From Leptolyngbyaceae cyanobacterium MP9P1.79 (GTDB taxonomy: Bacteria; Cyanobacteriota; Cyanobacteriia; JARCMD01), in contig JARCMD010000400.1 of NCBI GenBank assembly GCA_030248885.1, positions 1 to 35,685 of the forward strand: a stretch of DNA of 35,685 bases. The letters are read 5' to 3'. Positions 1-7,959 of this stretch are shown here, piece after piece. The translations under genes and the position numbers were made by a program. The notes under the pieces are model-generated. The model was not told the origin of the DNA. It saw only the letters and a list, made by a program, of their open reading frames with translations, and ran no database searches. Within the stretch, counting starts at the first letter, position 1. Every line of letters begins with the position of its first letter.

Positions 1-88
1 CCCCTTCTCCCAAAAGGGGAGAAGGGGAGCAAGATCCAAGTCCCTCTCCCCACCTGGGAGAGGGATTTAGGGTGAGGGTTGCAAAAGT
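1..88. repeat. Truncated family A palindromic repeat at the window edge
   Basis: Two GC-rich hairpins lie side by side: CCCCTTCTCCC pairs with GGGGAGAAGGGG, and CCCTCTCCC pairs with GGGAGAGGG, followed by a TTTAGGGTGAGGGT tail. The same core occurs at 1846-1982, 16149-16291 and 30588-31229. The left end lies outside the window, so its terminal repeat and any target duplication cannot be judged. It sits just past the 3' end of the minus-strand HD-domain gene. Confidence 0.75.
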
Positions 89-106
89 GAGATGCTCCCG
101 AACTGA

Positions 107-736
107 TTAGCCTGCTAGTTTACCAAGGGAACGTAATAAATTTGCCCGCGCTAGTGCTTCATAGCGCTCCCGAAATAGGGGAGTTGAATAGATGGTTGCG
201 CGATCGATGAATACTTGTAATATCTTTCGCCGCTCACGTTGGTATACAGGACTTGAAACCCAGGAATATTCGGCGCGAACTTGTTGCTCATATTCAGCAA
301 AGCGTGTTGTCTCCGATGCCAAAATACCCAAGTCTACGTCTACCAGCACTTCAGCATCGACACCGATCGGAACTGCATCATGCTTTGTCACCATAATCAA
401 CGAATGAACCCGCGCTCCGATCGCATCAGATAAGCCCTGGTCTGCCACGATCGCTTGGGCCCATGTAGCACTTTTCTGCTCATTTTCGGTGCTGGATACG
501 TCATAGATTGCGTCGTGAAACCAGATGGACAACTCCACTTCTGAAGGGTGTTCAGCATCACTGCGGATCTGCTCAAAATGACTCAAGCACTCCTCTAAAT
601 GCTGAAGTGTATGGTATTTGCGATGAGGCTCTGCGTAGCAGGTTATAACCTGAGTATATAGGTCATCTGTGGGAGTTACTACACCCAGTTGCTGCCACAT
701 AGCCTGCCAACGAGAGAGGGAGATCATTTTACTCAT
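107..736 (-). CDS. HD-domain metal-dependent phosphohydrolase-like protein
   Basis: A 209-aa protein of the predicted HD-superfamily phosphohydrolase group (COG4339-like). The metal-binding signature is visible: YHTLQH at residues 41-46 and FHDAIYD at 73-79, in which H74-D75 is the HD pair. A further acidic run (EVLVDVDLGIL) near residue 130 suits the later metal ligand of the fold. No nuclease, synthetase or sensor domain is fused to it. The protein is probably cytoplasmic, with no signal peptide. The substrate is unknown; HD hydrolases act on nucleotides or phosphoesters, but nothing here specifies which. The gene diverges from modA with 78 bp between the starts, so the two promoters share that space. 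Family assignment is good; biochemical role is open. Confidence 0.8.
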   Translation of the reverse strand: MSKMISLSRWQAMWQQLGVVTPTDDLYTQVITCYAEPHRKYHTLQHLEECLSHFEQIRSDAEHPSEVELSIWFHDAIYDVSSTENEQKSATWAQAIVADQGLSDAIGARVHSLIMVTKHDAVPIGVDAEVLVDVDLGILASETTRFAEYEQQVRAEYSWVSSPVYQRERRKILQVFIDRATIYSTPLFRERYEALARANLLRSLGKLAG

Positions 737-814
737 TCATGGATTTATCACTCCAAGCGTCCTGGTGAGAACATTCCACTCTACATAATTATCCAATCAT
801 TTCACTCTGTCGCC

Positions 815-1615
815 ATGAAAAAGCAACACCTATTTATCCTCATCACCGGATTGACTGCCCTACTCCTCATCTGCCTCAGTCAATTCGTCTTCATCACTCC
901 CAATGCCGCCCAGCCCACCGCCAAGTTAACCGTTTCCGCAGCCATTAGCCTCACCGAGGCACTGCAAGATGTAAAGCAATTGTATGGACGCAGCCAACCC
1001 AGTGTCGCGTTGACCTATAACTTTGGGGCATCCGGGGCATTGCAGCAACAGATTGAGCAGGGTGCGCCCGTGGATGTTTTCATCTCAGCAGCCACCAAAC
1101 AGATGGATGCCTTACAAGCTAAGAACTTGCTCTTACCCAATACGCACCGAAATTTGCTAACGAATCAGTTGGTATTGGTTACACCGTTGGGAGTAAGAAC
1201 GATTACTAGCTTTAAGGATTTAACCCGATCGCAAATTCAGCGAATTGCTCTGGGAGAACCAAGAAGCGTTCCAGCGGGTCAATACGGAGAACAAGTCCTA
1301 AATTTTTATGGCATTGCTGAGCAAGTTAAGCCCAAACTGATCTATGCCAAAGATGTCCGGCAAGTGCTGACCTATGTGGCGACGGGCAATGTGGATGCCG
1401 GACTGGTCTATCTCACCGATGCCCGCAGCAGTAAACAGGTGCGGTTGGCTGCCATCGCTCCACCATCCTCCCACACCCCGATCGTCTACCCTGTCGCTGT
1501 GGTGCGAGATACCAAAGACCCGATCGCCGCCAAAGCCTTTGTCCAATTTCTCTTCACCCGCCAGGCACAGGCTGTGTTCAGCAAATATGGCTTTAAGCCA
1601 GCCCTAAAATCCTAA
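815..1615 (+). CDS. modA: Molybdate ABC transporter substrate-binding protein ModA
   Basis: A 266-aa periplasmic binding protein for molybdate or tungstate. The N-terminus (MKKQHLFILITGLTALLLI) is a signal peptide: a short basic stretch, a long hydrophobic core, and cleavage near the NAAQ that follows. The mature start (LTVSAAISLTEAL), then YNFGASGALQQQI and GAPVDVFISA, are the classic ModA oxyanion-binding segments. The AGLVYLTDA motif lies toward the C-terminus. I chose the ATG at 815 because the reading frame open to 689 would put 42 non-signal residues ahead of the signal peptide. Normally modA is followed by the permease and ATPase genes modB and modC, but here a repeat-bearing non-coding stretch and then unrelated genes follow, so the partners must be elsewhere. 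ModBC is often a fused gene in cyanobacteria. Confidence 0.92.
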   Translation: MKKQHLFILITGLTALLLICLSQFVFITPNAAQPTAKLTVSAAISLTEALQDVKQLYGRSQPSVALTYNFGASGALQQQIEQGAPVDVFISAATKQMDALQAKNLLLPNTHRNLLTNQLVLVTPLGVRTITSFKDLTRSQIQRIALGEPRSVPAGQYGEQVLNFYGIAEQVKPKLIYAKDVRQVLTYVATGNVDAGLVYLTDARSSKQVRLAAIAPPSSHTPIVYPVAVVRDTKDPIAAKAFVQFLFTRQAQAVFSKYGFKPALKS

Positions 1616-1845
1616 TTGCAGTTGTTCAGGTTGCTGATCTGCTAACACTGGAACTATCTACGCTATTTAATCCGTGGAGAAATTTAGGGGATGAGGAAGA
1701 TTTTAAGTTCTATACGTTTAACCTTGAAAAAATCAATGACCTATGACTAATTGGCCCATTTCAAAATAACTGTGCTTGAATATGTGGGACTGAACGTTAT
1801 AAGAGTGATCTCTGATTAAGCAGGGATAGATATTAAACGGGGATC

Positions 1846-1982
1846 GTAACTACTCAGGCTGCTAACTCAATGTCGAGCTGCCCTCATCCCCCACCCCCTT
1901 TTCCCCAGGGAGAAGGGGAGCCGGATTGAAGTCCCTCTCCCTAGGGAGAGGGATTTAGGGTGAGGGTAGGCTGAGTAGTTAC
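1846..1982. mobile_element. Family A MITE with perfect 8-bp target duplication
   Basis: A 137-bp non-coding element with terminal inverted repeats GTAACTACTCAG (1846-1857) and CTGAGTAGTTAC (1971-1982). The flanking octamer CGGGGATC is present at 1838-1845 and again at 1983-1990, an exact 8-bp target duplication. The interior holds the CCCTCATCCCC / AGGGAGAAGGGG and CCCTCTCCC / GGGAGAGGG hairpins shared with the other family A copies. It has no open reading frame, so it would need a transposase supplied in trans. It occupies the 398-bp space between modA and the secreted pentapeptide gene, ending 31 bp before that gene's ATG, so it could influence expression. The rest of the space (1616-1845) shows nothing recognisable. 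Confidence 0.9.
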
Positions 1983-2013
1983 CGGGGATCAATAAAAACA
2001 GGGATAGATAAAG

Positions 2014-2790
2014 ATGATGAAATTAATTTTACCGATCGCTCTGCTGCTGACTGGGATGGGGCTTGCCATGCCAGCGAAGGCTGAGAACCCGGAACATACC
2101 AGGCAACTCCTGTCCACTAAAAAATGCCAACGATGTGATTTGACGGGAGCAGGTCTGGTTTTTGCTAACTTGGCTAATGTTGATCTCAGGGGTTCTGATC
2201 TCAGTGGCGCGAACTTGAGTCGTGCCAACCTGACCAATGCCAACTTAAGTGGCGCAAAACTCGTTGGAACGAGCTTGAATGGGGCGAACTTGAGCGGGGC
2301 AAACTTGAGCGGGGCGGACTTGAGTGGGACAGATTTTACCCAAGCCTACCTGAATAATGCTGATTTGCGAAATGCCAATATGGTCTACACATCCCTCAAA
2401 GGCGCGATCGGCACCCCAATTTATGCCTTGAATGCAGCAGATCTTTATCGCTGGGGGCTAGAAGAAGCGAAGCGAGGCAACCATAGTGGAGCAGTGAATT
2501 ACTATAACCAAACCTTAGCCTTGGAGCCGAAGTCGCCCACAATCTACTTGAGTCGTGCCATATCCCTCTTCAAACTAGGAGATAATGAGGCAGCCATTCG
2601 AGACTCAGAAGTGGCATCTAAGCTCTATTCCATGAGTGGTGACACGAAAGGCTACGAGACATCTCAACAGGTGATTAAAGTCGCCAAGCAGTCCCAGGCT
2701 GCTGTGAATGCCCCTCCAAACGCTGGCGGAGGAGACTTTGGTTCTGCTCTAATGGGTGTTTTTAGTACCTTATTGAACGTATTCTTTTAG
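2014..2790 (+). CDS. Secreted pentapeptide-repeat and TPR protein
   Basis: A 258-aa exported protein. Residues 1-23 form a signal peptide ending in AMPAKA. A CxxC motif (KKCQRCDLTGAGL, cysteines 38 and 41) opens the pentapeptide domain, as is common in cyanobacterial secreted members. Roughly 16 A(D/N)LSG-type pentapeptides run from about residue 41 to 130 and should form a right-handed beta-helix. Residues 140-215 read as two TPR-like helical repeats (EEAKRGNHSGAVNYYNQTLALEPKSP, then a second unit). The tail is glycine-rich and ends in hydrophobic LLNVFF. The likely location is the periplasm or thylakoid lumen. Function is unknown, and protein-protein binding is an inference from the two scaffold domains. 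An equally possible start is the second Met at 2017. Confidence 0.85.
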   Translation: MMKLILPIALLLTGMGLAMPAKAENPEHTRQLLSTKKCQRCDLTGAGLVFANLANVDLRGSDLSGANLSRANLTNANLSGAKLVGTSLNGANLSGANLSGADLSGTDFTQAYLNNADLRNANMVYTSLKGAIGTPIYALNAADLYRWGLEEAKRGNHSGAVNYYNQTLALEPKSPTIYLSRAISLFKLGDNEAAIRDSEVASKLYSMSGDTKGYETSQQVIKVAKQSQAAVNAPPNAGGGDFGSALMGVFSTLLNVFF

Positions 2791-2855
2791 AGGTTGGTTT
2801 GTCCTACGGTTTTATATCCATTGGGACAATAGACTGTAGCGATCGTCCCTCATTT

Positions 2856-2897
2856 TTTATTTAAGGAGATTTCTGGTTTATTTAAGGAGATTTCCGG
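2856..2897. repeat. Two tandem 21-bp units ending in AAGGAGATTTC
   Basis: Units at 2856-2876 and 2877-2897 differ at one base. Each contains TTTATTTAAGGAGATTTC. The AAGGAGATTTC part also forms the ends of the family C elements at 8999-9172 and 17817-17977, so this may be the debris of such an element. The surrounding 2791-2968 stretch is otherwise featureless. Confidence 0.7.
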
Positions 2898-2968
2898 GAA
2901 AAATGCTTCGTCCTTCGGTCTCCTATGTATAAACTTGCTTGGGAATCTCCTGAGACCTCATTTTTATT

Positions 2969-3005
2969 TAAGATAAATATCTTAATATTTAAGATATTTA
3001 TCTTA
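2969..3005. promoter_or_regulatory. Perfect AT-only inverted repeat just before a start codon
   Basis: TAAGATAAATATCTTA (2969-2984) and its exact reverse complement TAAGATATTTATCTTA (2990-3005) are separated by five bases. Each arm is itself nearly palindromic. The structure ends 13 bases before the ATG at 3019, and no clear Shine-Dalgarno lies between. It could be a double operator for a dimeric regulator, or an AU hairpin in the mRNA that affects translation starts. Which of these applies cannot be decided from sequence. Confidence 0.6.
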
Positions 3006-3018
3006 ATATTTCTTAATT

Positions 3019-3561
3019 ATGAATGAACATGAGTTTCTAACGCTTTATGCGGAGGGAAATAGAAATTTTGCCCAAGTGAACTTGGCTGAAGCTAATTTAG
3101 CAAGCGCCAGCCTGATAGAAATCAAGCTGGCAGGGGCTAACTTAAGCAAAGCAAATTTCAACGGAGCCAAACTAATTTTGGCTGATCTCTCTGGGACAAA
3201 TCTGTCAGGAGCTAGCCTGATTAGAGCCAACTTAATCGGTGCAAACTTGAGCAAAGCCAACCTACGCAAGGCGAATCTGATTGGGGCAATTATGATTGAT
3301 GCCAATTTGACAGGGGCAGATTTGACCGAGGCGAATCTCCGTGGAGCAATTTTAAGTGAGGCGAAGTTAACGCGGGCAATTCTTCGCAGCGCAGATTTGC
3401 AGGAAGCAGACTTGGTTGGTGCCGATTTGGGCGAGGCTAAACTAACCGAGGCAAATTTACGCAGCGCCAATCTGACAGGGGCAAGTATCGTTGGGGCTGA
3501 CCTGTGGGGAGCTAATTTGGAGCAAGTGGTATTGCGTGATAGCCCAGTTCTAGAAACGTAG
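3019..3561 (+). CDS. Cytoplasmic pentapeptide-repeat protein
   Basis: A 180-aa protein made almost wholly of A(N/D)L-type pentapeptides from about residue 18 to 175, some 30 repeats in register. It would form one long right-handed quadrilateral beta-helix. The N-terminal cap MNEHEFLTLYAEGNRNF is typical of cyanobacterial solenoids of this kind. There is no signal peptide, so it is probably cytoplasmic. Some pentapeptide proteins mimic DNA and bind gyrase, but most cyanobacterial ones have no known role and nothing here indicates gyrase binding. It follows the secreted pentapeptide gene on the same strand, but 228 bp of repeat-rich DNA lies between them, so they are probably separate transcripts. 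The AT-only hairpin immediately upstream may control it. Confidence 0.88.
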   Translation: MNEHEFLTLYAEGNRNFAQVNLAEANLASASLIEIKLAGANLSKANFNGAKLILADLSGTNLSGASLIRANLIGANLSKANLRKANLIGAIMIDANLTGADLTEANLRGAILSEAKLTRAILRSADLQEADLVGADLGEAKLTEANLRSANLTGASIVGADLWGANLEQVVLRDSPVLET

Positions 3562-3782
3562 TTTTAGATAGAGTAACTGGGAATGAGCCGGACAAAAACT
3601 TACTGCTGCATGGGCAAAGCATTCCCTTTAGGAAGCGAGTTACGGATGAGGCGAGTTACGGATAAGAAACGTCTGGTCAATTTAGGGGTTTATCTGCCTC
3701 CGATCTCTGCTGGTGTAACCTTCTCTAGGAATCTCCCAAGTTCCTTGCCGCTGATGAGTTATTTTCGCTATGCTTCACTGTC

Positions 3783-5738
3783 ATGGAAACGTCAGGATTT
3801 ACGATCGACTTAAAAGGACTGGGGCGGCAACTGCAAGCTGCTCTACAACGGCACCTGCCAGAGATGCCCATCCAGGTACAGTGCGCCATGAAAGGGCAAG
3901 CCCTGATGGTTTTGGCACAGCACTTACCCGGAATCGTGCCTGATCCCTTACAGACCTTCAAGACCTTAGAGCAGGCAATCAATGAAGCAGCGCAGGTGAC
4001 TCAACCCGTGCGATTGTACTTACGGATTGTGGGGCAGCAGCAGCCCTACGCCTTTCACACGTTTACATTAGAACTGATCAATCCGTTTATTTCTGAACCT
4101 GTCGAACCGCCTACCGAGCCACAGAATATTCCCATTGCTGTCTTAGAGCTTCCCTCCAGCGTGGAAGCACACCATTCAAGTGTTGATGATTTAGCAGCTA
4201 CCGATCGCTCGATCGACCTTTCCCTAGACCCGCCGATCGACCTTTCCCTAGACCCTCCAGAAGCAACTAAATCAGGAGCAGCTAACTATTGGGGCGTGTC
4301 CTATGACTCAGATCCCACCACCATTCCAGACGAGGATATTGAATTGATCGGCTATGGTTCACCAGAGGTGACCTTGCCGCTACCGACCTCGTTCAACTCT
4401 GATTCGTTCAGCCCTGAGTCGGCTCAGTCTTCACCAGCTCCATCACCGCGACACATGGGCCCCGCTTTAAAGGTAGGTGGGACGATCGCTGCAATCTTTG
4501 TTTCCATTGGTGCGATTTATGCCCTGAGCCGTCCCTGTGTGGTGGGAACTTGTAGCCTGATCCCAGCGGCCGATCGGGCGAGTCAGGAAGCGCTTCAGGC
4601 AGTGCAGCAGGCAAAATCGGAGCCAGCGATCGCCCAAGCTCAAACCCAACTGCGGCAGGCAACCGATCGCTTAGCCGACATTCCACCGTGGTCGAGCTAT
4701 CACGCCACCGCCCAGACCCTGTTGCAGCGCTACCAGGGGCAAACCCTAGCCCTCGGACAGGTGGTCGCTGCCCAAGCCCAAGCGAGAACCGCTGCTCAAA
4801 AAAGTCTGGTTCCGCCCCACCCTTTGCAAACGTGGGTAGAAGTGCAACAGTTGTGGCGCGGGGCGATTGCCCAGCTAGAGCAAGTTCCGGCAACGGATAC
4901 TACCTATGCCTTAGCCCAGCAAAAGTTGAAGGAGTATCGTGCCAATCTAGTTAACATTAACCGACGCATCCAATCTGAGGAGCAGGCATACCGAACGCTG
5001 ACCATGGCAAAGTCAACTGCACAAGCGGCAGAAGTTCGCCAAAGCAACGCCCAAAATTTGGAGTCTTGGCAACTGGCTTTCGTGACCTGGCAGACAGCGC
5101 TTAATACCCTGAATCAGATTCCCCAAGGCACAATGGCTCGGCGAGAGGCGGAGGAATTGCGGGGAACCTATCAGCCCCAGTTAGCCACAGCCCGCGATCG
5201 GAAGATCAAGGAAGATGTGGCTGCGAGAGCTTATAAACAGGTTCTGACCTTAGCTGAACAGGCCCAGAAATTCCAGAAAGCCAGCCAATGGTTTCAAGCA
5301 GTTACGGTTTGGCGTAGCACTCTCAATGTTGCCCAACAGGTGCCCCAAGATACTTTTTACTATACTCAAACTCAGTCACTGATTGAGGGCTACACAACCG
5401 CCTTGCAACAGGCAGAGGAAGGGCTGCGAGTTGCAGGTAACTTACAAACTACGCAGAATAGCCTGCAAACCACTTGCACTGGACAAATCCAAATCTGCAC
5501 CTATACTGTTGAGCCAAACTCGCTGAAAGTCCAACTCACCAGTGCTTATATGCAAACGATTCTGGGAACGGCTGCCAGTGCCCGCGCGACAGGCGATACC
5601 GCTTCTCAAGGAGAGGTGAATGCTGCTCTGAAAACCTTGCAATCTGCCCTGGAAACAATCAGTCAAAATGCCCGGATTCCGCTGGAACTTTACTCTCATG
5701 AGGGCGCACTTATGGGGCGGTATATACCTTCTATATAA
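3783..5738 (+). CDS. Large single-pass membrane protein with coiled-coil-like repeats, function unknown
   Basis: A 651-aa protein that I recognise only as a cyanobacterial-type hypothetical. Residues 1-105 form a compact globular-looking domain (LKGLGRQLQAALQRHLP...TFTLELINPF). Residues 105-228 are an acidic, Pro/Ser-rich linker. Residues about 230-249 (KVGGTIAAIFVSIGAIYAL) are one transmembrane helix. Residues 265-560 are a Gln/Ala-rich helical region with recurring units such as VEVQQLWRGAIAQLEQVP, LAFVTWQTALNTLNQIP and QAVTVWRSTLNVAQQVP. These look like three TPR-like or coiled-coil repeats ending in I/V-P. The C-terminal 90 residues contain two cysteines (TCTGQIQICTY). The topology is probably cytoplasmic N-terminus and periplasmic or luminal repeats. 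The linker contains a duplicated octapeptide, IDLSLDPP. Confidence 0.75.
   Translation: METSGFTIDLKGLGRQLQAALQRHLPEMPIQVQCAMKGQALMVLAQHLPGIVPDPLQTFKTLEQAINEAAQVTQPVRLYLRIVGQQQPYAFHTFTLELINPFISEPVEPPTEPQNIPIAVLELPSSVEAHHSSVDDLAATDRSIDLSLDPPIDLSLDPPEATKSGAANYWGVSYDSDPTTIPDEDIELIGYGSPEVTLPLPTSFNSDSFSPESAQSSPAPSPRHMGPALKVGGTIAAIFVSIGAIYALSRPCVVGTCSLIPAADRASQEALQAVQQAKSEPAIAQAQTQLRQATDRLADIPPWSSYHATAQTLLQRYQGQTLALGQVVAAQAQARTAAQKSLVPPHPLQTWVEVQQLWRGAIAQLEQVPATDTTYALAQQKLKEYRANLVNINRRIQSEEQAYRTLTMAKSTAQAAEVRQSNAQNLESWQLAFVTWQTALNTLNQIPQGTMARREAEELRGTYQPQLATARDRKIKEDVAARAYKQVLTLAEQAQKFQKASQWFQAVTVWRSTLNVAQQVPQDTFYYTQTQSLIEGYTTALQQAEEGLRVAGNLQTTQNSLQTTCTGQIQICTYTVEPNSLKVQLTSAYMQTILGTAASARATGDTASQGEVNAALKTLQSALETISQNARIPLELYSHEGALMGRYIPSI
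4211..4258 (+). repeat. In-frame 24-bp tandem duplication in a linker
   Basis: Two 24-bp units (4211-4234 and 4235-4258) differ by one base and encode IDLSLDPP twice in the acidic linker of the 651-aa membrane protein. The unit begins with GATCGACC. Being a multiple of three, it keeps the frame and probably varies in copy number between strains. Confidence 0.85.
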
Positions 5739-5889
5739 CTAGTTGAGCTTGGAGTTGATGTACTCCGTGAATAAACTGGTACATTTATAGAAGTTGCTTT
5801 AAGGTGGGATAATTGGTAAGTTGCTTGGGAAAGCAACCAACAAATGCAATCTAAATTCAAGCTAAAGTTCAAGCTAGGAGTGAGACACA

Positions 5890-6327
5890 ATGAAGCTACT
5901 ACATACCATGCTACGAGTTAAGAATTTAGAGGAGTCAATTCAGTTTTATCGAGATTTACTCGGAATGCAGTTGTTGCGCCAAAAAGATTATTCCGATGGT
6001 AAATTCACTCTGGCTTTTATGGGCTATGGGGCTGAATCCGATCATACCGTTTTGGAATTGACTTACAATTGGGGGGTCGAAACCTATACCTTAGGGGATG
6101 CCTACGGACACATAGCGATCGGCACCGATGATATTTACACCACCTGTGAAGCCATCAAAGCCAAGGGAGGGAAGGTGGTGCGGGAACCTGGCCCGATGAA
6201 ACATGGCTCCACAGTCATTGCGTTTGTGGAAGACCCCAATGGATATAAAGTTGAATTGATTCAGGTCAAGGTTCAGAACGCTGAAACCCAGGAACAGCAA
6301 CCCCAGCTAGAACCTGTTCATCCATAA
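5890..6327 (+). CDS. gloA: Lactoylglutathione lyase (glyoxalase I)
   Basis: This enzyme isomerises the hemithioacetal of methylglyoxal and glutathione to S-lactoylglutathione, the first step of methylglyoxal detoxification in the cytoplasm. At 145 aa it is the usual single-domain bacterial size. The four metal ligands are at H5, E56, H74 and E122, the same positions as in the nickel-type E. coli enzyme. Supporting motifs are HTMLRVKNLEESIQFY at the N-terminus and VEDPNGYKVELIQ at the C-terminus. A clear AGGAG lies upstream of the ATG. The last 18 residues are a variable polar tail. It is followed 40 bp later by xth on the same strand, a plausible two-gene damage-defence transcript. Confidence 0.95.
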   Translation: MKLLHTMLRVKNLEESIQFYRDLLGMQLLRQKDYSDGKFTLAFMGYGAESDHTVLELTYNWGVETYTLGDAYGHIAIGTDDIYTTCEAIKAKGGKVVREPGPMKHGSTVIAFVEDPNGYKVELIQVKVQNAETQEQQPQLEPVHP

Positions 6328-6367
6328 ATCTTGCTCACACTCCCACAACTTCCCAGCTATTTTTAGT

Positions 6368-7168
6368 ATGAAAATTGCGACCTGGAATGTCAATTCCATT
6401 CGGACTCGTTTAGCTCATGTCGGTGCTTGGTTGGAGACAAATCCAGTCGATATTCTTTGTCTACAAGAGACAAAGGTCGTTGAACCAGACTTTCCCCGCG
6501 CGCCATTCACAGACTTGGGCTACTCCACCTATGTTTCAGGGCAAAAATCCTATAACGGAGTCGCCCTAATTAGTCGCACACCCTTGGAACACGTCAGCAC
6601 AGGCTTTGCCCCCGTTCTGGGAGATGGCGTTTTGGATCTGGATGAGCAGAAGCGGGTGATTACAGGCGTTGCCGGCCCGCTGCGCGTGGTGAATCTCTAT
6701 GTTCCCAACGGATCTGCGATCGACAGTGACAAATACCACCACAAACTCCGTTGGCTATCCGTACTGCGGGATTATTTGCAGGCATTACTCCATCCCTCCG
6801 ATGGCAGTTCTGTTGCTTGCCTGATCTGCGGTGACTTCAATATCGCTCTGGAAGATAGGGACATCTACAATCCTGAAGGACGCGAGAATCTAGTTATGGC
6901 TTCAGAACAGGAACGGCAAGCCCTACGAGCCATTCTAGACTTGGGTTTTGCGGATACCTTTCGCAAATTCACCGAGGAAGCTGGGCACTTTAGCTGGTGG
7001 GACTATCGGGCAGGTGCCTTTCGCCAAAATAAGGGGTGGCGAATTGATCACCATTATGTCACCCCAGATTTATACGAGAAGACGATCGCTTGCACTATTG
7101 ACCCCGCGCCCCGTCAACTCTCGCAACCTAGCGATCATACCCCTGTAGTTGTAGAGTTATCGCTTTAA
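6368..7168 (+). CDS. xth: Exodeoxyribonuclease III (AP endonuclease)
   Basis: A base-excision-repair enzyme that cuts abasic sites and has 3'-5' exonuclease and 3'-phosphatase activity. The 266 aa match the ExoIII/AP endonuclease I fold. Visible catalytic residues are N7 (MKIATWNVNSIR), the metal ligand E34 (CLQETK), D156 and N158 (CGDFNIA), D227 (WRIDHHYVT) and the D256-H257 pair (PSDHTPVV). It is full-length with no extension. It lies 40 bp downstream of gloA with no obvious promoter in between, so co-transcription is likely. Both genes deal with reactive-metabolite or DNA damage, which fits. The stretch 7169-7306 after it shows only AT-rich DNA. Confidence 0.95.
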   Translation: MKIATWNVNSIRTRLAHVGAWLETNPVDILCLQETKVVEPDFPRAPFTDLGYSTYVSGQKSYNGVALISRTPLEHVSTGFAPVLGDGVLDLDEQKRVITGVAGPLRVVNLYVPNGSAIDSDKYHHKLRWLSVLRDYLQALLHPSDGSSVACLICGDFNIALEDRDIYNPEGRENLVMASEQERQALRAILDLGFADTFRKFTEEAGHFSWWDYRAGAFRQNKGWRIDHHYVTPDLYEKTIACTIDPAPRQLSQPSDHTPVVVELSL

Positions 7169-7306
7169 TAAAGACTGGTTGAAAAATCCCAAAAAATCTT
7201 TTTTTAGCCAGACTCATTGGTGCACGCTGCGACTCCAAAAATTAAGGGTCAGCAGCTAAGATTTCTCCTAACTCCTGACCCTCACATCTACAATTAATCT
7301 CTAAAT

Positions 7307-7831
7307 CTACTTGTTGCGTCCCGACAACCACTTGGCCGCTACCAAGCCCAGAGCCGCTGCCACTACAGGATTGCTGAGAAACTTGATAATCCCTGGTTGG
7401 TCAGCCAACACTTCCTGAAAAATATCAGGATGGCTATGATAAGCAAAACTAGCCAGCTTACTGACATCATCCGCAGTCATCCGATTAGGATGATTGTTGG
7501 AAAGTCCTAGTTGCTGTTGCAAAGCGTGGTCAGTCAGTCCGCGCTTACCTAGTCCTTTAAGGAATTCCTTCGCCACATCGTCCCGCTCGTTGGGTTTAAT
7601 CTGGGCAATTGCCTTTGCCAACTCTGGTTCCATCTGGCTAGAAGCAATGCGATCGGGATGAAAAGATTTGCTGAAAAGTTGACGGCGCTCGTCCTTCGAG
7701 GAACGCTGAGTAAAGTCATCAAAGTTTTGATAATTGTTCAACGCTGTGGAGTTATCATCCAAGGTTTCTACGTTTCCACCAGCCAAATCACCCATAATTT
7801 GGCGCTTGTAATCTTCGCTGCTTGTCGCCAC
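7307..7831 (-). CDS. Conserved hypothetical protein with hydrophobic C-terminus
   Basis: A 174-aa protein starting at a GTG (7829-7831) with a near-ideal AGGAGGT seven bases ahead. The N-terminus is polar and charged (SSKDERRQLFSKSFHPDRIASSQ). The middle is helical with LKGLGKRGLTDHALQQQLGLSNNHPNRMTADDVSKLASFAYHSHP-like composition. Residues 150-168 (FLSNPVVAAALGLVAAKWL) are hydrophobic enough to sit in or on a membrane. I recognise the style of cyanobacterial conserved hypotheticals, possibly stress-induced, but assign no function. It heads a group of three minus-strand genes (with the lipoprotein and CsbD-like protein), each with its own good ribosome site. Confidence 0.75.
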   Translation of the reverse strand: MATSSEDYKRQIMGDLAGGNVETLDDNSTALNNYQNFDDFTQRSSKDERRQLFSKSFHPDRIASSQMEPELAKAIAQIKPNERDDVAKEFLKGLGKRGLTDHALQQQLGLSNNHPNRMTADDVSKLASFAYHSHPDIFQEVLADQPGIIKFLSNPVVAAALGLVAAKWLSGRNK

Positions 7832-7959
7832 GATCGTGACCTCCTATTACATGAAAACTAATTGATTGAAACGAAATCATAACTCTGACTCCAAAAGAAG
7901 CTCAAAAGAGGATAGATACAGCAGTTCCTTGACAGGTGCGGTACGAGAAATAGTTCGGA

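Noticed and set aside
689-814. Upstream extension of modA to 689
   Set aside because: It would place 42 polar residues before a clean signal peptide and overlap the start of the divergent HD-domain gene.
3045-3470. 141-codon minus-strand frame opposite the pentapeptide gene
   Set aside because: It is the mirror of a strongly periodic gene; its own periodicity comes from the repeats on the other strand.
3583-3813. 76-codon plus-strand frame between the second pentapeptide gene and the 651-aa protein
   Set aside because: No family features or ribosome site, and it runs into the start of the better-supported gene at 3783.
4408-4893. 161-codon minus-strand frame inside the 651-aa protein gene
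   Set aside because: Low-complexity antisense frame without ribosome site; the plus-strand gene has the coherent domain layout.
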